Virus record (IMG/VR): IMGVR_UViG_3300010155_000063
Location: 1-28,087 of that record
Direction: 5' to 3' (one strand)
Length of the DNA: 28,087 bases
Origin: a virus
Part shown: positions 14,618 to 26,300 of the stretch, one piece after another
How positions within the stretch are numbered: position 1 is the stretch's first letter
Layout: the number at the start of each line of letters is the position of its first letter
Made by a program: the position numbers and the translations under genes
Notes under the pieces: generated by a model
What the model saw: only the letters and a program-made list of their open reading frames with translations
Database searches by the model: none
What the model was told of the DNA's origin: nothing

Positions 14618-17600
14618 GGAGTACCTTCACTATCAAGAGCTATTGCTCGTAAATTTAATATATTAGGAATTCCTATAAAAGAATCTTGTGATGTTCTATC
14701 TAAAGTCATAACTAATTTAATTGCAAATGTTCTAAATCTTTCATATTGGGCTCCACTAGCGGCTAAATACGAAATTTTTTGATCATATGATTTAAATTCA
14801 AATCGTTTAAAATCTTTCTCATTTACAGAATAAGTAGCACCCGCAGTTTGTTGTTGCATAAGAACCCAAGGCTTATCATCAAAAATTTCTTGATCATCTC
14901 CAGCAAGAACTTTATAATATGCATGAATATTAGAACCTCTTGGTTTGTATGCATCCATATATAATTTAAGGTCTACTGCATCAAATCCTTCTTCTAATGT
15001 TACCCTTCTTGTAATATATCTAGCTTTTAAATTTCCTCCAGAAGAAAATGATGCTACATTTGTTGTTGATATAGTCGCAGTATTATTAGCGCCTTCACCA
15101 ACAATACTAACAACTGCACTATTACTTGTTGTACTTCGTACATTATCAGAAACAGAAACCGTTCCCGAGTCATGTACAGCAACACTTGGTGTAGAAATAT
15201 ATCCTGTACCACCACTTTTAACAACAACTTGATTAATAGTTCCATTTGCATGAACATTAGCGGCTAATGTTGCAGTATTTGAACCTATATCAGGAGCAGA
15301 TACTACAAATACACTTGTATTTCCTTCTGATGCCGCATTACTTGTTGAGCTTCCAACCTCGGCACCATAATAACCAGAACCAAAATGAGATAAAACAACA
15401 TCAGAATTTGATATACTACCATTATTAATGATATTTTCAATACTAATAACGCCCGTTCTTTGTTCATCGAGTACTGGAGTTATTATAGTATTTGCAGTTT
15501 CAAAAAATGCATTAATTGTAAAGCTATTATTTGCGGCCTGTGGATATGTAATTTGCTTTTGTTTTTTGAAATCAATAGTTTTATTTTCTTTAAATCTTGT
15601 TGATGACCCCTTTACAGCGGCTCCCAAATCTGTTGCATAATAATCAAACTGAGAAAGAGTGTTCGCAAAATTTAATGATTCTGTTACTACTTTAAAAGAA
15701 TCTATAGTAGTATTTGAAGTTGCATTTCCGCTTGAAATATCAGAATTATCTAATCTAGCATGTGCATTAGATGATATAAATTCACATCTATCTAATTGAA
15801 ACATTAAACCCTGATCTAATACTTCTTCCCAAGTTCCCACATTTAGAGGTTTGAAAAAACTTCCAACATAAGGTTGTTTTGTTATTTTTCTAGAAGAACC
15901 AGTATGATAAGCGCCATACTCAAACCCATAAAGGTTATATGCACTACTATTGGTTGTTACACAAATCGCATATTCATCAGGAGAAAGAAAAATAGGATGA
16001 TCAAATTTAAACATTGTTCTTGATCCCATATCTGTAGCACTCTTATTTGCAGTATCAGAATTTCCTAAAAAGCCAGCAGGAAACCCTCCGCTAGTATTCG
16101 CAACTGGTGTGTTTGTATTTGCAGAAATTCTTCCAGGAGTTAAAATAACTTCACTTCCTGGTATAATCAAAGATGTACTTGGCATTCCATTAATCATAGG
16201 TCTCAATTGTAAGTTTACAGGAGTCTTATTTCCTACTGATGTATCTTTTTTATTAAAAAATAAAGTTACAGAATCGACAAAAACACCTGCAGGATATTGA
16301 TTTTTATCAATCGAAAATGTTTGCGCCATCGGATTCATATAATCAGCAGATTTTGATTGTCTACCATCAGAGGTTGATCTTGTAACTCTTTCCTCTTTAA
16401 TATTTTCTCTCCTGGAAACAAATGGTCTAATAGAAGAAAGACCCAATTCGTTTTTAGTATCAAGCGTTCCTGCAGAATAAAAGATATCTTCTGCAACTGA
16501 TGTTGTAACTGCAGAAAAATTATCAGGATCATCTGTTACTCTAAAAAGATTTTGGCTTCCTGTAAATGTATCAGCAGGAACATTAAAAATTCCTCCAACA
16601 ACACCATCATTAGAAACTGTTAGTATTGTGTCTTCTAAATTATAATTAGTTATTGCAGAAATAGCTCCATTTGCTTCTGTAGTATCTCCTTGAATTACTG
16701 CTCCAATAGTAAAAGCAGATTGAGCAGACATATCTGTAAGTAAAACAGTACAATTATTCTGATTATTTCTATCACTCATGTAAATAATTTTAGCAGTATT
16801 GCCCGAAGATGCTCCAGAACCTTGAATCGTAACTTGCTCAAAATTTCCGGATGTTGTTCTAAACACATTAGATGTGCTTACATTTGATAGACTCACAAGT
16901 GAGGCTTGTTTCACATAAGTCGATACAACACTATCACCAAAATAAGGATACACATTTTTAGATGGTTTTAGACCCCTGGCAACAAAAGTTAGTGTTTGTT
17001 GTCTTACTTTTGGAACTATACTTAAATTAACTGTCTTATTTCCAATAGATTTAATAATTTTTTCTGGAACACTTCCTGAGCTTAATCCAGTTAATGTTTT
17101 AGTTTGTTCTGTTGTTTTTGCTTTTCTATCATGATTTCCAGAACCAGAATCTCTAATTCCTTCTCTAACATCTTTATTGATCTGAGATCCAGACCAAATT
17201 TCTTCCCAATCATTCCAATGAGTACCATGTCCTTTATTTGTTAAGACATCAGAAGCCCAATTGTCATATTGTCCTTCAATATTAACTTTTACTTGTACTT
17301 TACCGCTTTGATCATACCACATATCTCCATATGGATCTAATTTCATTTGACCCATATAATTCTGAACAGAAAAAGGATTTATCTGAAAAGTTTTTTGAGT
17401 ATTTTTACTATCATTCGATCCTGTAAGGGGCATTGATATAAATGTGTTTGCCGTAAATGGTAGAGTTAATATACCAGAATTATTCACCAAAGAAGAAAAA
17501 GCAGTTCCTCCAGATGAATTCGCATTAAACTTTAATGGATGTAAATCGGAATTAAAAGTTGGTCTTAATTGTTTTTTATCAAAATCAACCGCCATAGCAA

Positions 17601-20600
17601 AATCAGCATTAAAAACATCTCCAATATTATGTCCCGCAAAAGGATCTACGAGAATTCCATTTTTAAATCTATCATTATTATTACCATCAGTAATAACCAA
17701 TCCATCAGCTTCTTTTTCTAGTAAACTAAGAGAAACATAATATTCAAGATTTTCAACTCTTCTTTCAAGTTTACCAACATCTCTCATTGTAAATCTTTTA
17801 TTATCGATATAATTTAATTTTACATCACTTGCATTAAAAGTATATGGAGGTATTTCTAGACTATACAATGTCATTGAATCATCATCATCGACAGGTAATT
17901 GTGGAGATTTATCTGATACTCCTTCAATTATTTGAAATGTTTTATCTCTATTTAATACAATTTTATCTTTTCTTGGAAGATAATAACTATAATCTGTATC
18001 AAATGTATAATCATAATCAGGCATTGCTTTTTCATTAAATACATTTGCTGTTGCTGTAATATCATTATCTTGAGCATTAGTACCATCAGATGTTTCATAA
18101 CCCAATCTCTTAGGTCTGAAATCAATCATATCTCTTAATTCAGCTTTTGTGCCAGTTGTTGGACTTGTATATGTTGGAATATCATCATATGGAGTATTTC
18201 CAGAGCCAGACCAAACATAAGAATCAATTGTAAATGGACCATAGCCAGTATGATTATAATAATCAACTATTGCTATTACTTGACCAACTGGTTTATCATC
18301 TCCAGTTTTTAAAGTTATTGTTCCATAATCATAATAATTATCTTTTTGACCACTATTAAATATAAAACTACTTGTAATATTATGAGCATTTGCAGTATTA
18401 GAAATGGCCTCTGTCATCATAGCATTTGTAACTTCAGCATCAGGAGCTAGAGAATCTACAACAGCAACTAAATTTTTAATATCTGATATTTTTAAACTAT
18501 TAGTAACACCTGGTACCGCATTCACGGTTGTTCCCAAATAAATTTGTCCAGAATCTGCTTGAATTGTATTTGATGAAGCAGAAGTCACATTAGAAACTGT
18601 AACATTTCCTGATACTAAAGTTTTTGTTCCAATACCACCATTTCCTCTTGTTGCTCCTGCCACTTTATACATCATTGTAGCAAGAACATATATTTTTTCA
18701 CCAGCATAGTTTTTTGGATTTGTATGACTGGACTCAACATTAATTGTCAATTGATCCCCATCAACATTTAATGTAATAGACCTACCATCTCCAAAAGAAG
18801 AGCCTGAGGAATTACTAAATTCAATATACTCTCCTTCACCCGCGGCATCATAAGTAAAAACTAAATAATTTGCATCTATTGTGGCCGCAGAAAGGGCACC
18901 TGCACCAGTTGCTGGATAAAATAATTCTCCCGCTTCTGCAGATGTTATAGTTACAGCATTTTGAGTAAGAACTGATGTAAATCCTCTTTTTAACTTATAA
19001 GATGCTTTTGTTAAACCCGCAACTGTTTTATTTTGATATGGAAATAATAGTGTTCTTTGATCATCGTTATTGTCGTATAAAACAGTATTTCCAGTTTCGG
19101 TCAAATCATTTTTACCACTAATATCAATATTCATGGCTTTTGAAAATTTGAAAGAACCATCAATTTCTACAAGGGATCTAACATCTTTAATACCAAAATT
19201 TAAAGAATAAGTAGAATCCGACCGAGTTCCTTGTGTTAATGCACTATCTAAGTGTGCAGTATATGCTGAGGCGTCAATAGATCCGTCTACAAGTATATCA
19301 TAACCACAGTCAACAGCAGACCTCGCACCCGACCATGAAATAATTTTTCTTGTATCAGAAGTATTTACGCCCAAATATGATGTATTAACAGTTATAGTTG
19401 CACCATACAGACAATTGACTGTTGGAAATTCAGTTTCTTTTAAATTGATAAGTGAATTATTAGCAATAGCTGAAGCCACTGTTCCAGTTGATTTATTAAA
19501 TCTAAAATCAAATAAATGTGCATCATATATTGCGGGAAATTTTGTATGATACTGTGCATTTGCTACACCACCAGACTTATATCCAAATTCATAAGGAGAA
19601 ACATCAGAAGGTCTTCCTGCTCTAAAATCAAGCTGTCTTAATCGTGCCGTTCCTATTTTTGTGTTTGCTATTGATGCGGCATCCGTATTATCAAGACCAG
19701 TATATTTAATTCCTGCAGTATTAGCATTGAAAGTAATAAGATTTCCAGTTGCTGTTCCATCATGAGATTTAAGTGTTGATGGCCATTTAACAATATGCAA
19801 ATCTAATAAATCAGCACCTGTTCCTCCAGATGTTGAATTAATAGATGCTGAATTTACACCTGTGGTAAAAGCAACATTACTAATAATATCTGTTACTTTT
19901 ACATATGGTCCAAACTCAATTCCTTGTTTTTCTGCAGTAACCGCCTCTGTTTCTCTTGCTTTATTTAAATGTATATAATTCGGAAGGATAGTTTCATGCT
20001 CAAATCCTTTGATATATGCTTTTCCTGGACTTATTTCAGTAGATAATTTTGTAGAAACACCTATTCTTTGATTATTACTTCCATCACCTAAAGCTGTTCC
20101 AGTTGTTAATGTTAAAGATGAGGTATTGGTTATTGCTGTAACTTCAGCCGTTTTTACAGTATTACCTGAAAAAAATATAGTATCACCAACATTAACATCT
20201 GCTATAAAATTAGCTCCATTAGCAGTAACAGTTGCAGAAGTATTTGTTGATGTTCTATCACTCGCAGTTCCTTGAATTTTATGATCAACAACATCAAGCG
20301 AAAAGGGCCTTACTGTAAAATCACCAGAAGCATCAAATGTTCGTCTTGCTAAAGTCTTTTCCATATTTCCTATAATAGGAAATTTTACTTCTTCTATTTT
20401 TTCACCATTTTCTAATCTTAATAATTCAATAAAATTAGCATCTGCACTTTTAGCAATTGGATCAGTTATTCCTGTTACATATGCAGGTGTTCCAGATGCG
20501 GGTGTTGAGGGTTTGCCCTGTATTAAATAAGAAAAAGTTGTAGTAGATGCAACTTCTGAAATCATATGTTTTCCATTATATTCTGGTTCAGTTGCTCCTG

Positions 20601-21504
20601 AAATTACTATAGCCCCACCTATAGATAAATTATGATCAGTAGTTGTTGTTATAGTTGCTGTTCCTGATCTATTATCTTTTGTATTTACAGAAAAAGTAAG
20701 ACCAGATGATGCAACTGTTTTACCTTTTTCAAAATAGGCCTTTGTTGATAATGTTAATTCAATTTTATATCTATTTGCTCCAGGAGCTGAATAGTTAGGA
20801 GTTCCTATTGCATTATCTAAAAGCGCAGAATCTTCAATACTTGAAACAATAGTTTCTATAATTGTTAATCCTATTCTTGTAGAAGGATTGTTATTCTCAG
20901 TATCTAAAATAAGATTTTGAGGAGAGACATGTACAAAATAACCACCAATATAAAACAATCCTTCATTAACACTAATTACAGAACCCAAACCAGACGCCAA
21001 AGATGTAGCTGAAGTTGAACCAGTCAATCCGTCATCTGCTCCAGCAATATTAGCATAATATGTTGTTCCTGTGTCGATAGTATTGATAATTTCTTCATCT
21101 AAAAACTTAGTATCATCGACATAATTTATCATTAATATATCTAAATTATCAATTGAAAAACCTTTACTTGTTACAACTTCTGCTTTTGCTCCAGATGTTT
21201 GTCCTTGAATAGTTCTGCCATTAAAGTTTGATGAAACAATTGCAATATTAGAATAAGTTGGTTTTAATTTCAAAGAGCTAATTTTATTATTTAAAACTAA
21301 TTCTGCTCCTAAAACTCTAGAACCGTCTTGATAAAGAATGTCTCCTGTTTTTTCTAACTGATTCTGAAGAATAGATTGTATTTGATTTAATTCTCTTGCC
21401 TGAACAGAATATCCAGGACGATATAAAACCTTATAAAATTTATTTGCTTCATTAAAATCATCATAATAAGGTGATATGTTAAAATCTTGTGTTAATTTAG
21501 GCAT
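14614..21504 (-). CDS. Giant DUF4815-type virion protein, baseplate or tail fibre
   Basis: This 2296-residue protein is the largest in the window. The N-terminus (NISPYYDDFNEANKFYKVLY, then GYSVQARELNQIQSILQNQL and GDILYQDGSRV) is the signature of DUF4815-type proteins of marine myoviruses. That domain seems split by two beta modules, at about 280-343 (20476-20667) and 418-470 (20095-20253). The middle is Asn/Thr/Ser/Gly-rich. A GGTGYISTPSVAV element lies near the C-terminus, and the last ~134 residues form a distinct domain (EGFDAVDLKLYMDAYKPRGS, YYKVLAGDD, KLVMTLDRTS). It occupies the place of T4 genes 9-11 after gp8, so a wedge-periphery role, perhaps joining fibres to the baseplate, is inferred. 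A GGAG site precedes the ATG, which follows gp8 by three bases. Confidence 0.85.
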   Translation of the reverse strand: MPKLTQDFNISPYYDDFNEANKFYKVLYRPGYSVQARELNQIQSILQNQLEKTGDILYQDGSRVLGAELVLNNKISSLKLKPTYSNIAIVSSNFNGRTIQGQTSGAKAEVVTSKGFSIDNLDILMINYVDDTKFLDEEIINTIDTGTTYYANIAGADDGLTGSTSATSLASGLGSVISVNEGLFYIGGYFVHVSPQNLILDTENNNPSTRIGLTIIETIVSSIEDSALLDNAIGTPNYSAPGANRYKIELTLSTKAYFEKGKTVASSGLTFSVNTKDNRSGTATITTTTDHNLSIGGAIVISGATEPEYNGKHMISEVASTTTFSYLIQGKPSTPASGTPAYVTGITDPIAKSADANFIELLRLENGEKIEEVKFPIIGNMEKTLARRTFDASGDFTVRPFSLDVVDHKIQGTASDRTSTNTSATVTANGANFIADVNVGDTIFFSGNTVKTAEVTAITNTSSLTLTTGTALGDGSNNQRIGVSTKLSTEISPGKAYIKGFEHETILPNYIHLNKARETEAVTAEKQGIEFGPYVKVTDIISNVAFTTGVNSASINSTSGGTGADLLDLHIVKWPSTLKSHDGTATGNLITFNANTAGIKYTGLDNTDAASIANTKIGTARLRQLDFRAGRPSDVSPYEFGYKSGGVANAQYHTKFPAIYDAHLFDFRFNKSTGTVASAIANNSLINLKETEFPTVNCLYGATITVNTSYLGVNTSDTRKIISWSGARSAVDCGYDILVDGSIDASAYTAHLDSALTQGTRSDSTYSLNFGIKDVRSLVEIDGSFKFSKAMNIDISGKNDLTETGNTVLYDNNDDQRTLLFPYQNKTVAGLTKASYKLKRGFTSVLTQNAVTITSAEAGELFYPATGAGALSAATIDANYLVFTYDAAGEGEYIEFSNSSGSSFGDGRSITLNVDGDQLTINVESSHTNPKNYAGEKIYVLATMMYKVAGATRGNGGIGTKTLVSGNVTVSNVTSASSNTIQADSGQIYLGTTVNAVPGVTNSLKISDIKNLVAVVDSLAPDAEVTNAMMTEAISNTANAHNITSSFIFNSGQKDNYYDYGTITLKTGDDKPVGQVIAIVDYYNHTGYGPFTIDSYVWSGSGNTPYDDIPTYTSPTTGTKAELRDMIDFRPKRLGYETSDGTNAQDNDITATANVFNEKAMPDYDYTFDTDYSYYLPRKDKIVLNRDKTFQIIEGVSDKSPQLPVDDDDSMTLYSLEIPPYTFNASDVKLNYIDNKRFTMRDVGKLERRVENLEYYVSLSLLEKEADGLVITDGNNNDRFKNGILVDPFAGHNIGDVFNADFAMAVDFDKKQLRPTFNSDLHPLKFNANSSGGTAFSSLVNNSGILTLPFTANTFISMPLTGSNDSKNTQKTFQINPFSVQNYMGQMKLDPYGDMWYDQSGKVQVKVNIEGQYDNWASDVLTNKGHGTHWNDWEEIWSGSQINKDVREGIRDSGSGNHDRKAKTTEQTKTLTGLSSGSVPEKIIKSIGNKTVNLSIVPKVRQQTLTFVARGLKPSKNVYPYFGDSVVSTYVKQASLVSLSNVSTSNVFRTTSGNFEQVTIQGSGASSGNTAKIIYMSDRNNQNNCTVLLTDMSAQSAFTIGAVIQGDTTEANGAISAITNYNLEDTILTVSNDGVVGGIFNVPADTFTGSQNLFRVTDDPDNFSAVTTSVAEDIFYSAGTLDTKNELGLSSIRPFVSRRENIKEERVTRSTSDGRQSKSADYMNPMAQTFSIDKNQYPAGVFVDSVTLFFNKKDTSVGNKTPVNLQLRPMINGMPSTSLIIPGSEVILTPGRISANTNTPVANTSGGFPAGFLGNSDTANKSATDMGSRTMFKFDHPIFLSPDEYAICVTTNSSAYNLYGFEYGAYHTGSSRKITKQPYVGSFFKPLNVGTWEEVLDQGLMFQLDRCEFISSNAHARLDNSDISSGNATSNTTIDSFKVVTESLNFANTLSQFDYYATDLGAAVKGSSTRFKENKTIDFKKQKQITYPQAANNSFTINAFFETANTIITPVLDEQRTGVISIENIINNGSISNSDVVLSHFGSGYYGAEVGSSTSNAASEGNTSVFVVSAPDIGSNTATLAANVHANGTINQVVVKSGGTGYISTPSVAVHDSGTVSVSDNVRSTTSNSAVVSIVGEGANNTATISTTNVASFSSGGNLKARYITRRVTLEEGFDAVDLKLYMDAYKPRGSNIHAYYKVLAGDDQEIFDDKPWVLMQQQTAGATYSVNEKDFKRFEFKSYDQKISYLAASGAQYERFRTFAIKLVMTLDRTSQDSFIGIPNILNLRAIALDSEGTP

Positions 21505-21507
21505 TTG

Positions 21508-23289
21508 TTAAAACTCCAATACAATCTTAAAATCTTCTACTTGATTCGGCAATCTAGTAATTTTTTCTCTATTTTCAATATAAAGTACATCACCACTATA
21601 AGGCTTCATTCCTGGTTGACTGACACCATTTGCAGAGATTGTTCCTGATGAACTTGTATTTGCACCGGTCACAACATTACTATCTTGAAAAGTACCTTTG
21701 ACTTCATTTATTCTTAATGTATTATTATTTAGAAAATCTACAACAACTCCATTAGCAGAACTATTTGCTAAAGATGTTCCCGTATAAACTTTTTCATCTG
21801 GCTGAAAAGATCCTGCAACGGCCGCAACTGTTAAAGTTGTAGATTGATCAGCTAAAGATTCTGTAAAAAACGCAAGGGCATTTGCGGTTTGTAAAGGATC
21901 TCTTAATAATCCTACTTGTCTAAAATCATTAGATGTTGTAAATCTTCCCGATTCATTTCCAGAAATACGAGAATCTATCATAACCCTGTGGCCCCCCAAT
22001 TCTTCAACAGCATTTACACCATGTCCTCCTACAGGACCTATAATAACTTCAGCATTTGCTCCTGTACCATGAGAAGAATTAGCAACAATAGATGGAGTTG
22101 CTATAGTATATCCCGCTCCTCTTTCTGATACAGTTACCTCTGTTACGCCATGAGATATATTACCCCTCGTTCTTCCTTTATAACCAGTTCCATCTCCATT
22201 TATTGTAATTGATGGAGATACTTCATAACCAGAATCGACAGTCGGTGTAATAGTAAAAGCAGGATCTACAATTATTTCTCTAGACACAGAAGTATAATGT
22301 GTAATTGTAGTTTGCTCCCCCTGTCCTGCATTATTTACCACAAAAATGGTTGAATTTACATATAAACCATCTACATCATTATTTGCACTTGTAGATAACT
22401 GCATTACGGAAGAATTAGTTACACTTCCAAAAGCCCCAGTATCAAATTCATATGTTGATATTGGAGTCTGTGAAATCGTTGCTCTTGCATTAGATGTTTC
22501 TCCCAAAACAACTTCGCTATTACTAAATTTTATATTTCCTGTACTAACAGAATAAGTTAAATTATTTGCCGCGGCATCAAAATTAACAAGTGTTCCATAT
22601 TGATTTGAAGTTTGTCCTATTAAAATTTCATCAGAAACAAAATCTTGAGAATCTCCAACAGCATTTTCCGGAGCGGCCGTGAATTCAACTTTAAAATCTC
22701 CATTTGATGTTTTATTGATTATATCAATTTGACCATCAATAGCGGAATCTTCAACTGCAATTTGTCTAGCATCTATGCTTTTTTGTACAGGAATATATTC
22801 AGAAGTTGTAAATTTCAAAGTATCTTGAGATGAAACTGTATACATATATTTCCATTTATATCCATCACCAACTTCAATAACCGCTGTACCTGTACCAGTC
22901 GGTTTAATTGTTGACGCCCCATTTGATATATTATTTTGTAAACACTTATATACATTAAAATCTTCTGTAACAACATAAAAATTATTTGAAAACTGCTCCG
23001 AATTTGTATGAGTATAAGTAGTATATGCAGTATTCGATTCCCAATTTATTCTTGTAATAACATGTTTAGCATCTGCAGAAGTAACTTTTTTTGCGGCAAC
23101 AATTTGATCCCAATAACTATATAAAGTATTTGCTACAGCTTCATTTGGTGCCGGAGGGGTGTTTTCATCATCCCATTCTTGCACTTTTCCAATAAACAAA
23201 TATAAATTTGTTGCTGAAGTTTCGCCGAGTGATTCAATAAATTGCTCTGCGTTGTGTATTTTAAATTTTGTCGTTACCAGTCTAGCCAT
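21508..23289 (-). CDS. gp8: Baseplate wedge protein gp8
   Basis: This is the T4-like wedge subunit. Recognisable features are the N-terminal VTTKFKIHNAEQFIESLG, ATNLYLFIGKVQEWDDE, VITRINWESNTAY near 78-90, VIEVGDGYKWKYMY at 137-150 and the closing DVLYIENREKITRLPNQVED segment. It has 593 residues, against 334 in T4. The excess includes beta modules at about 216-275 (22465-22644) and 495-555 (21625-21807), plus GxGY elements (GTGYKGRT, GAGYTIATPS) around 366-400. The ATG lies 27 bases after gp7 and has no strong Shine-Dalgarno; instead CATAAATA sits five bases before the ATG, the geometry seen at both plus-strand genes. Confidence 0.92.
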   Translation of the reverse strand: MARLVTTKFKIHNAEQFIESLGETSATNLYLFIGKVQEWDDENTPPAPNEAVANTLYSYWDQIVAAKKVTSADAKHVITRINWESNTAYTTYTHTNSEQFSNNFYVVTEDFNVYKCLQNNISNGASTIKPTGTGTAVIEVGDGYKWKYMYTVSSQDTLKFTTSEYIPVQKSIDARQIAVEDSAIDGQIDIINKTSNGDFKVEFTAAPENAVGDSQDFVSDEILIGQTSNQYGTLVNFDAAANNLTYSVSTGNIKFSNSEVVLGETSNARATISQTPISTYEFDTGAFGSVTNSSVMQLSTSANNDVDGLYVNSTIFVVNNAGQGEQTTITHYTSVSREIIVDPAFTITPTVDSGYEVSPSITINGDGTGYKGRTRGNISHGVTEVTVSERGAGYTIATPSIVANSSHGTGANAEVIIGPVGGHGVNAVEELGGHRVMIDSRISGNESGRFTTSNDFRQVGLLRDPLQTANALAFFTESLADQSTTLTVAAVAGSFQPDEKVYTGTSLANSSANGVVVDFLNNNTLRINEVKGTFQDSNVVTGANTSSSGTISANGVSQPGMKPYSGDVLYIENREKITRLPNQVEDFKIVLEF

Positions 23290-23294
23290 ATCTT

Positions 23295-23302
23295 TATTTA
23301 TG
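23295..23302 (-). promoter_or_regulatory. Late-promoter-like box CATAAATA before gp8
   Basis: On the minus strand this reads CATAAATA, 7 of 8 to the T4 late consensus, followed by five bases and then the gp8 ATG. The spacing equals that at 5582-5589 and 10448-10455. Because gp8 is within a co-directional series and the match is not perfect, this could be chance. Confidence 0.3.
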
Positions 23303-23316
23303 TTAATAAAAAATTT

Positions 23317-26300
23317 TTATGTTTGTATAAATTTAGGTATCTGATTATCAAATGTTGATAATATTTCAAATTTAAAACTGCCTTCTGTTGAAGTGTTTCC
23401 AAGATATCCTGAATTAGCAGTACCAATTCCATCTTCAAGAAGTAACAATCCTGTAGCAGTTGAATTAACTGTCAAATTCATAAAATTATTTGAAGCATCA
23501 TAAGGATTCGATAATGTTATAGAAGTCGCATTTCTTTCCAAATCCAAATTCCTAAATGTATGTAAAATTATAGTTTGTCCAACTGTTCCATCTCCTAATG
23601 CTATATTTAAGGTCAAGGTTTGTCCCACTATTGTTAAAATTTTTGCTTTACGAGATGTGTTGGAAGATAATGTAATAATATCATTTACTAATAAATCTTC
23701 ACCAAAAAACGAACTTGTTCCTACTAAAGAAGTATTCCCCGAAGATATACCATCTACGTTAGTTGTTCCTCTTACACTTGTTTCAAGTAAATTATAGAAT
23801 TGTATATCTTCATTATCAAACTTAGCTGAAGTTGGATTAATCATATTGTGAATAAAATTATCACTATCTTCCGTAATAAAACTGCCTGGATAACCATCCG
23901 AACTTTCTTCTAAAATCATATTAAAACTTGTATCTGTACTTATTGCAGTATTTCCTATTAAACAAGTTGAATTAATTACTTCAATAATTTTTGTGCTTTC
24001 CGAAGTTGATAGTGGTTTAATTCTATCATTCAGTCTAAAGTCTGCTTGAAAATCTGTTGCAGTACCAAAAATTACATTTGATTTTACATATTGAAATGAT
24101 GCAGTTGTAATTGATTCATTATTTCGATATACACTATCTTCCAATGCAATAGTCGATGCGCCATCTGTTTCTAATACTATATCCCCTGTTAAATCAGCAG
24201 AACCGGCTTCTAAAATCATATTATATGTGGTTATATCTAATACTGAATTATTTCCAACTACAGAATTCGCATTACTAGAAGTGTCAAATTGTCCATTACA
24301 GGAATGCAACATTAATATATTGTTATTTGATGAATCCACTTCATGTCTAAGAACAACACCTGTTACTTTTTCTCCTGTTGTAGTATTTATTTGTGTGACT
24401 ACACTATTTGCAACAAAATTAGCATTAGCACTATAATTATTAGGAACAGTTAAAGTCATAGGATAATTATCACCCAATCCTATAATAGAAATAACGTTTG
24501 ATGATGATGTTGCTATTGTACCGGATAAGTAATTTTCTAATCTCAATTCACCATAAGAAACCTCAAAACTTTGTTCTTCATCTACAACAATATGTTCTCC
24601 TTCACCATACGTTGCTGTAAAATCTGTAGTGTCTCCCAGCATTATATTAGAATTACCGGTTAAGGTAATTGTTCCCGTTCCTAAATTTTGATTATTATTA
24701 AATATTACTTGATGTCTCGGGTCTGTTTGATCTTCCATTAAAAGATCATCACCATCTTCTTTTAATGCTAAATCACCATCTTCAAATTGTATCCTATTAT
24801 CAAACCCCATATTCAATTCAGCAGAATCAGGAGTATATTCTCCAAAAAGTTTTGTTCCTATAGGATGTAATAATTTAAAAACAATTTCTTGATATTCATT
24901 AAGTTGTTTATTAGCAATTAATGAATAAGAATAATCTTGATAAAAATCACTATCAATAAGTTTTTTATTAGAACTTACTTGGCCATCTTCATCAAGATAT
25001 ATTCCTGTTTCTGTTCTTACTGCGCCAATGTTTGCAGTTAAATTTGCATTTTCTTCTCCAAGACCCGGCAACGTTATTACAGGAACAGAAGTAAATCCTA
25101 CTCCTGGATCTTGAATTTCTATAGACTTAATCGAACCCGAACCAGCATCCCCTGGCTTAACACCAACAATTGCATTATTTCCTAAATATCCACCATCAGA
25201 AAAAGCAACACCAGTATTTACAGTTGCAACTGCTCCCGAATTAGCGCCAGTAAGAACTTCAGTAGAAACAAAATCAATAGTAGAAAAAGCATATTCATCA
25301 TCAGTAGTATGGTTAAAAGGTAATGTAAATTTTACAGAAACATTTTCATTATATAATATAGTTCCTGTGGCAGGAGTTGTTAAAGAACCCCCCACAGTAT
25401 ATGTAAAAGTGGTTGGACTTGATACTGTGATTGTCGCATTGCCATTATAACCAGCAGGACTTGCTCCTGTTATAGCAACTATTTGTCCATCATCTAATCC
25501 ATGTTTTCCATATGTGGTTGCAGTTGCAGTTGTGCTTGTTCTAGTAAGTGATGAAATATCAAAATTTAATGTTTGATAACCACCTGTTACATCTATATAC
25601 GGCGCTGATGTTGGATAAAAATCTATATTTGCAGTATTATTTGCACTATTAAAATCTTCTCTTGCATCAATACCCCGTTTATATTTTATAGTATTTACTG
25701 AAGCTGAACCACCAGTAACAAATTGTACATGATATACTGATGGTTTTGTAGTTGATAAATAAGAAGAATTATTTACAACTAGATCATTTCTTTGTGTGAT
25801 TGGAATTTTTTGAGTTACATCTGCATCTAAGTATTTTATTGTTTTTACTCTTATTCTAGAAGGATCTTCAACAGAATCATAAAATTTTGAAGATACAGTA
25901 CCAAAAAATGTTCCTATTTTATTTCCACTATTTGAAGTAATCTTTTCACCTGCATCAAAAAAACCCGTAATCGCATTTGTTGTAGCAAGGTCATCGGGAT
26001 CTGGATTTAAGTTTAAAATACGAATAGAATTTTCATTAAAATCTTCGGTTGATGTTTCTATAACTGATATTTTTGGAATAGCTTCATAACCACCTCCAGA
26101 GGAAGTTGTTTCTACAGTAGAAATATGTCCAGCATCCAGTTTTGAAAAACCCAATGCATCAATTAATCTATCTGCACTATTTGCCGCCACATCACCACTT
26201 AATTCATATGCAGTATCATTAAATGTAACTGCTGAAAAATTTCCTATTAAATCTTCATTTTTTGAAAATGTAAAACTATCAATTGCATCTTTAATTTTTC

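Noticed and set aside
14945-18038. Several plus-strand open frames of 60-100 codons within the 2296-residue gene
   Set aside because: They lie entirely inside a long conserved minus-strand gene, have biased compositions typical of reverse-frame shadows, and have no ribosome sites or recognisable domains.
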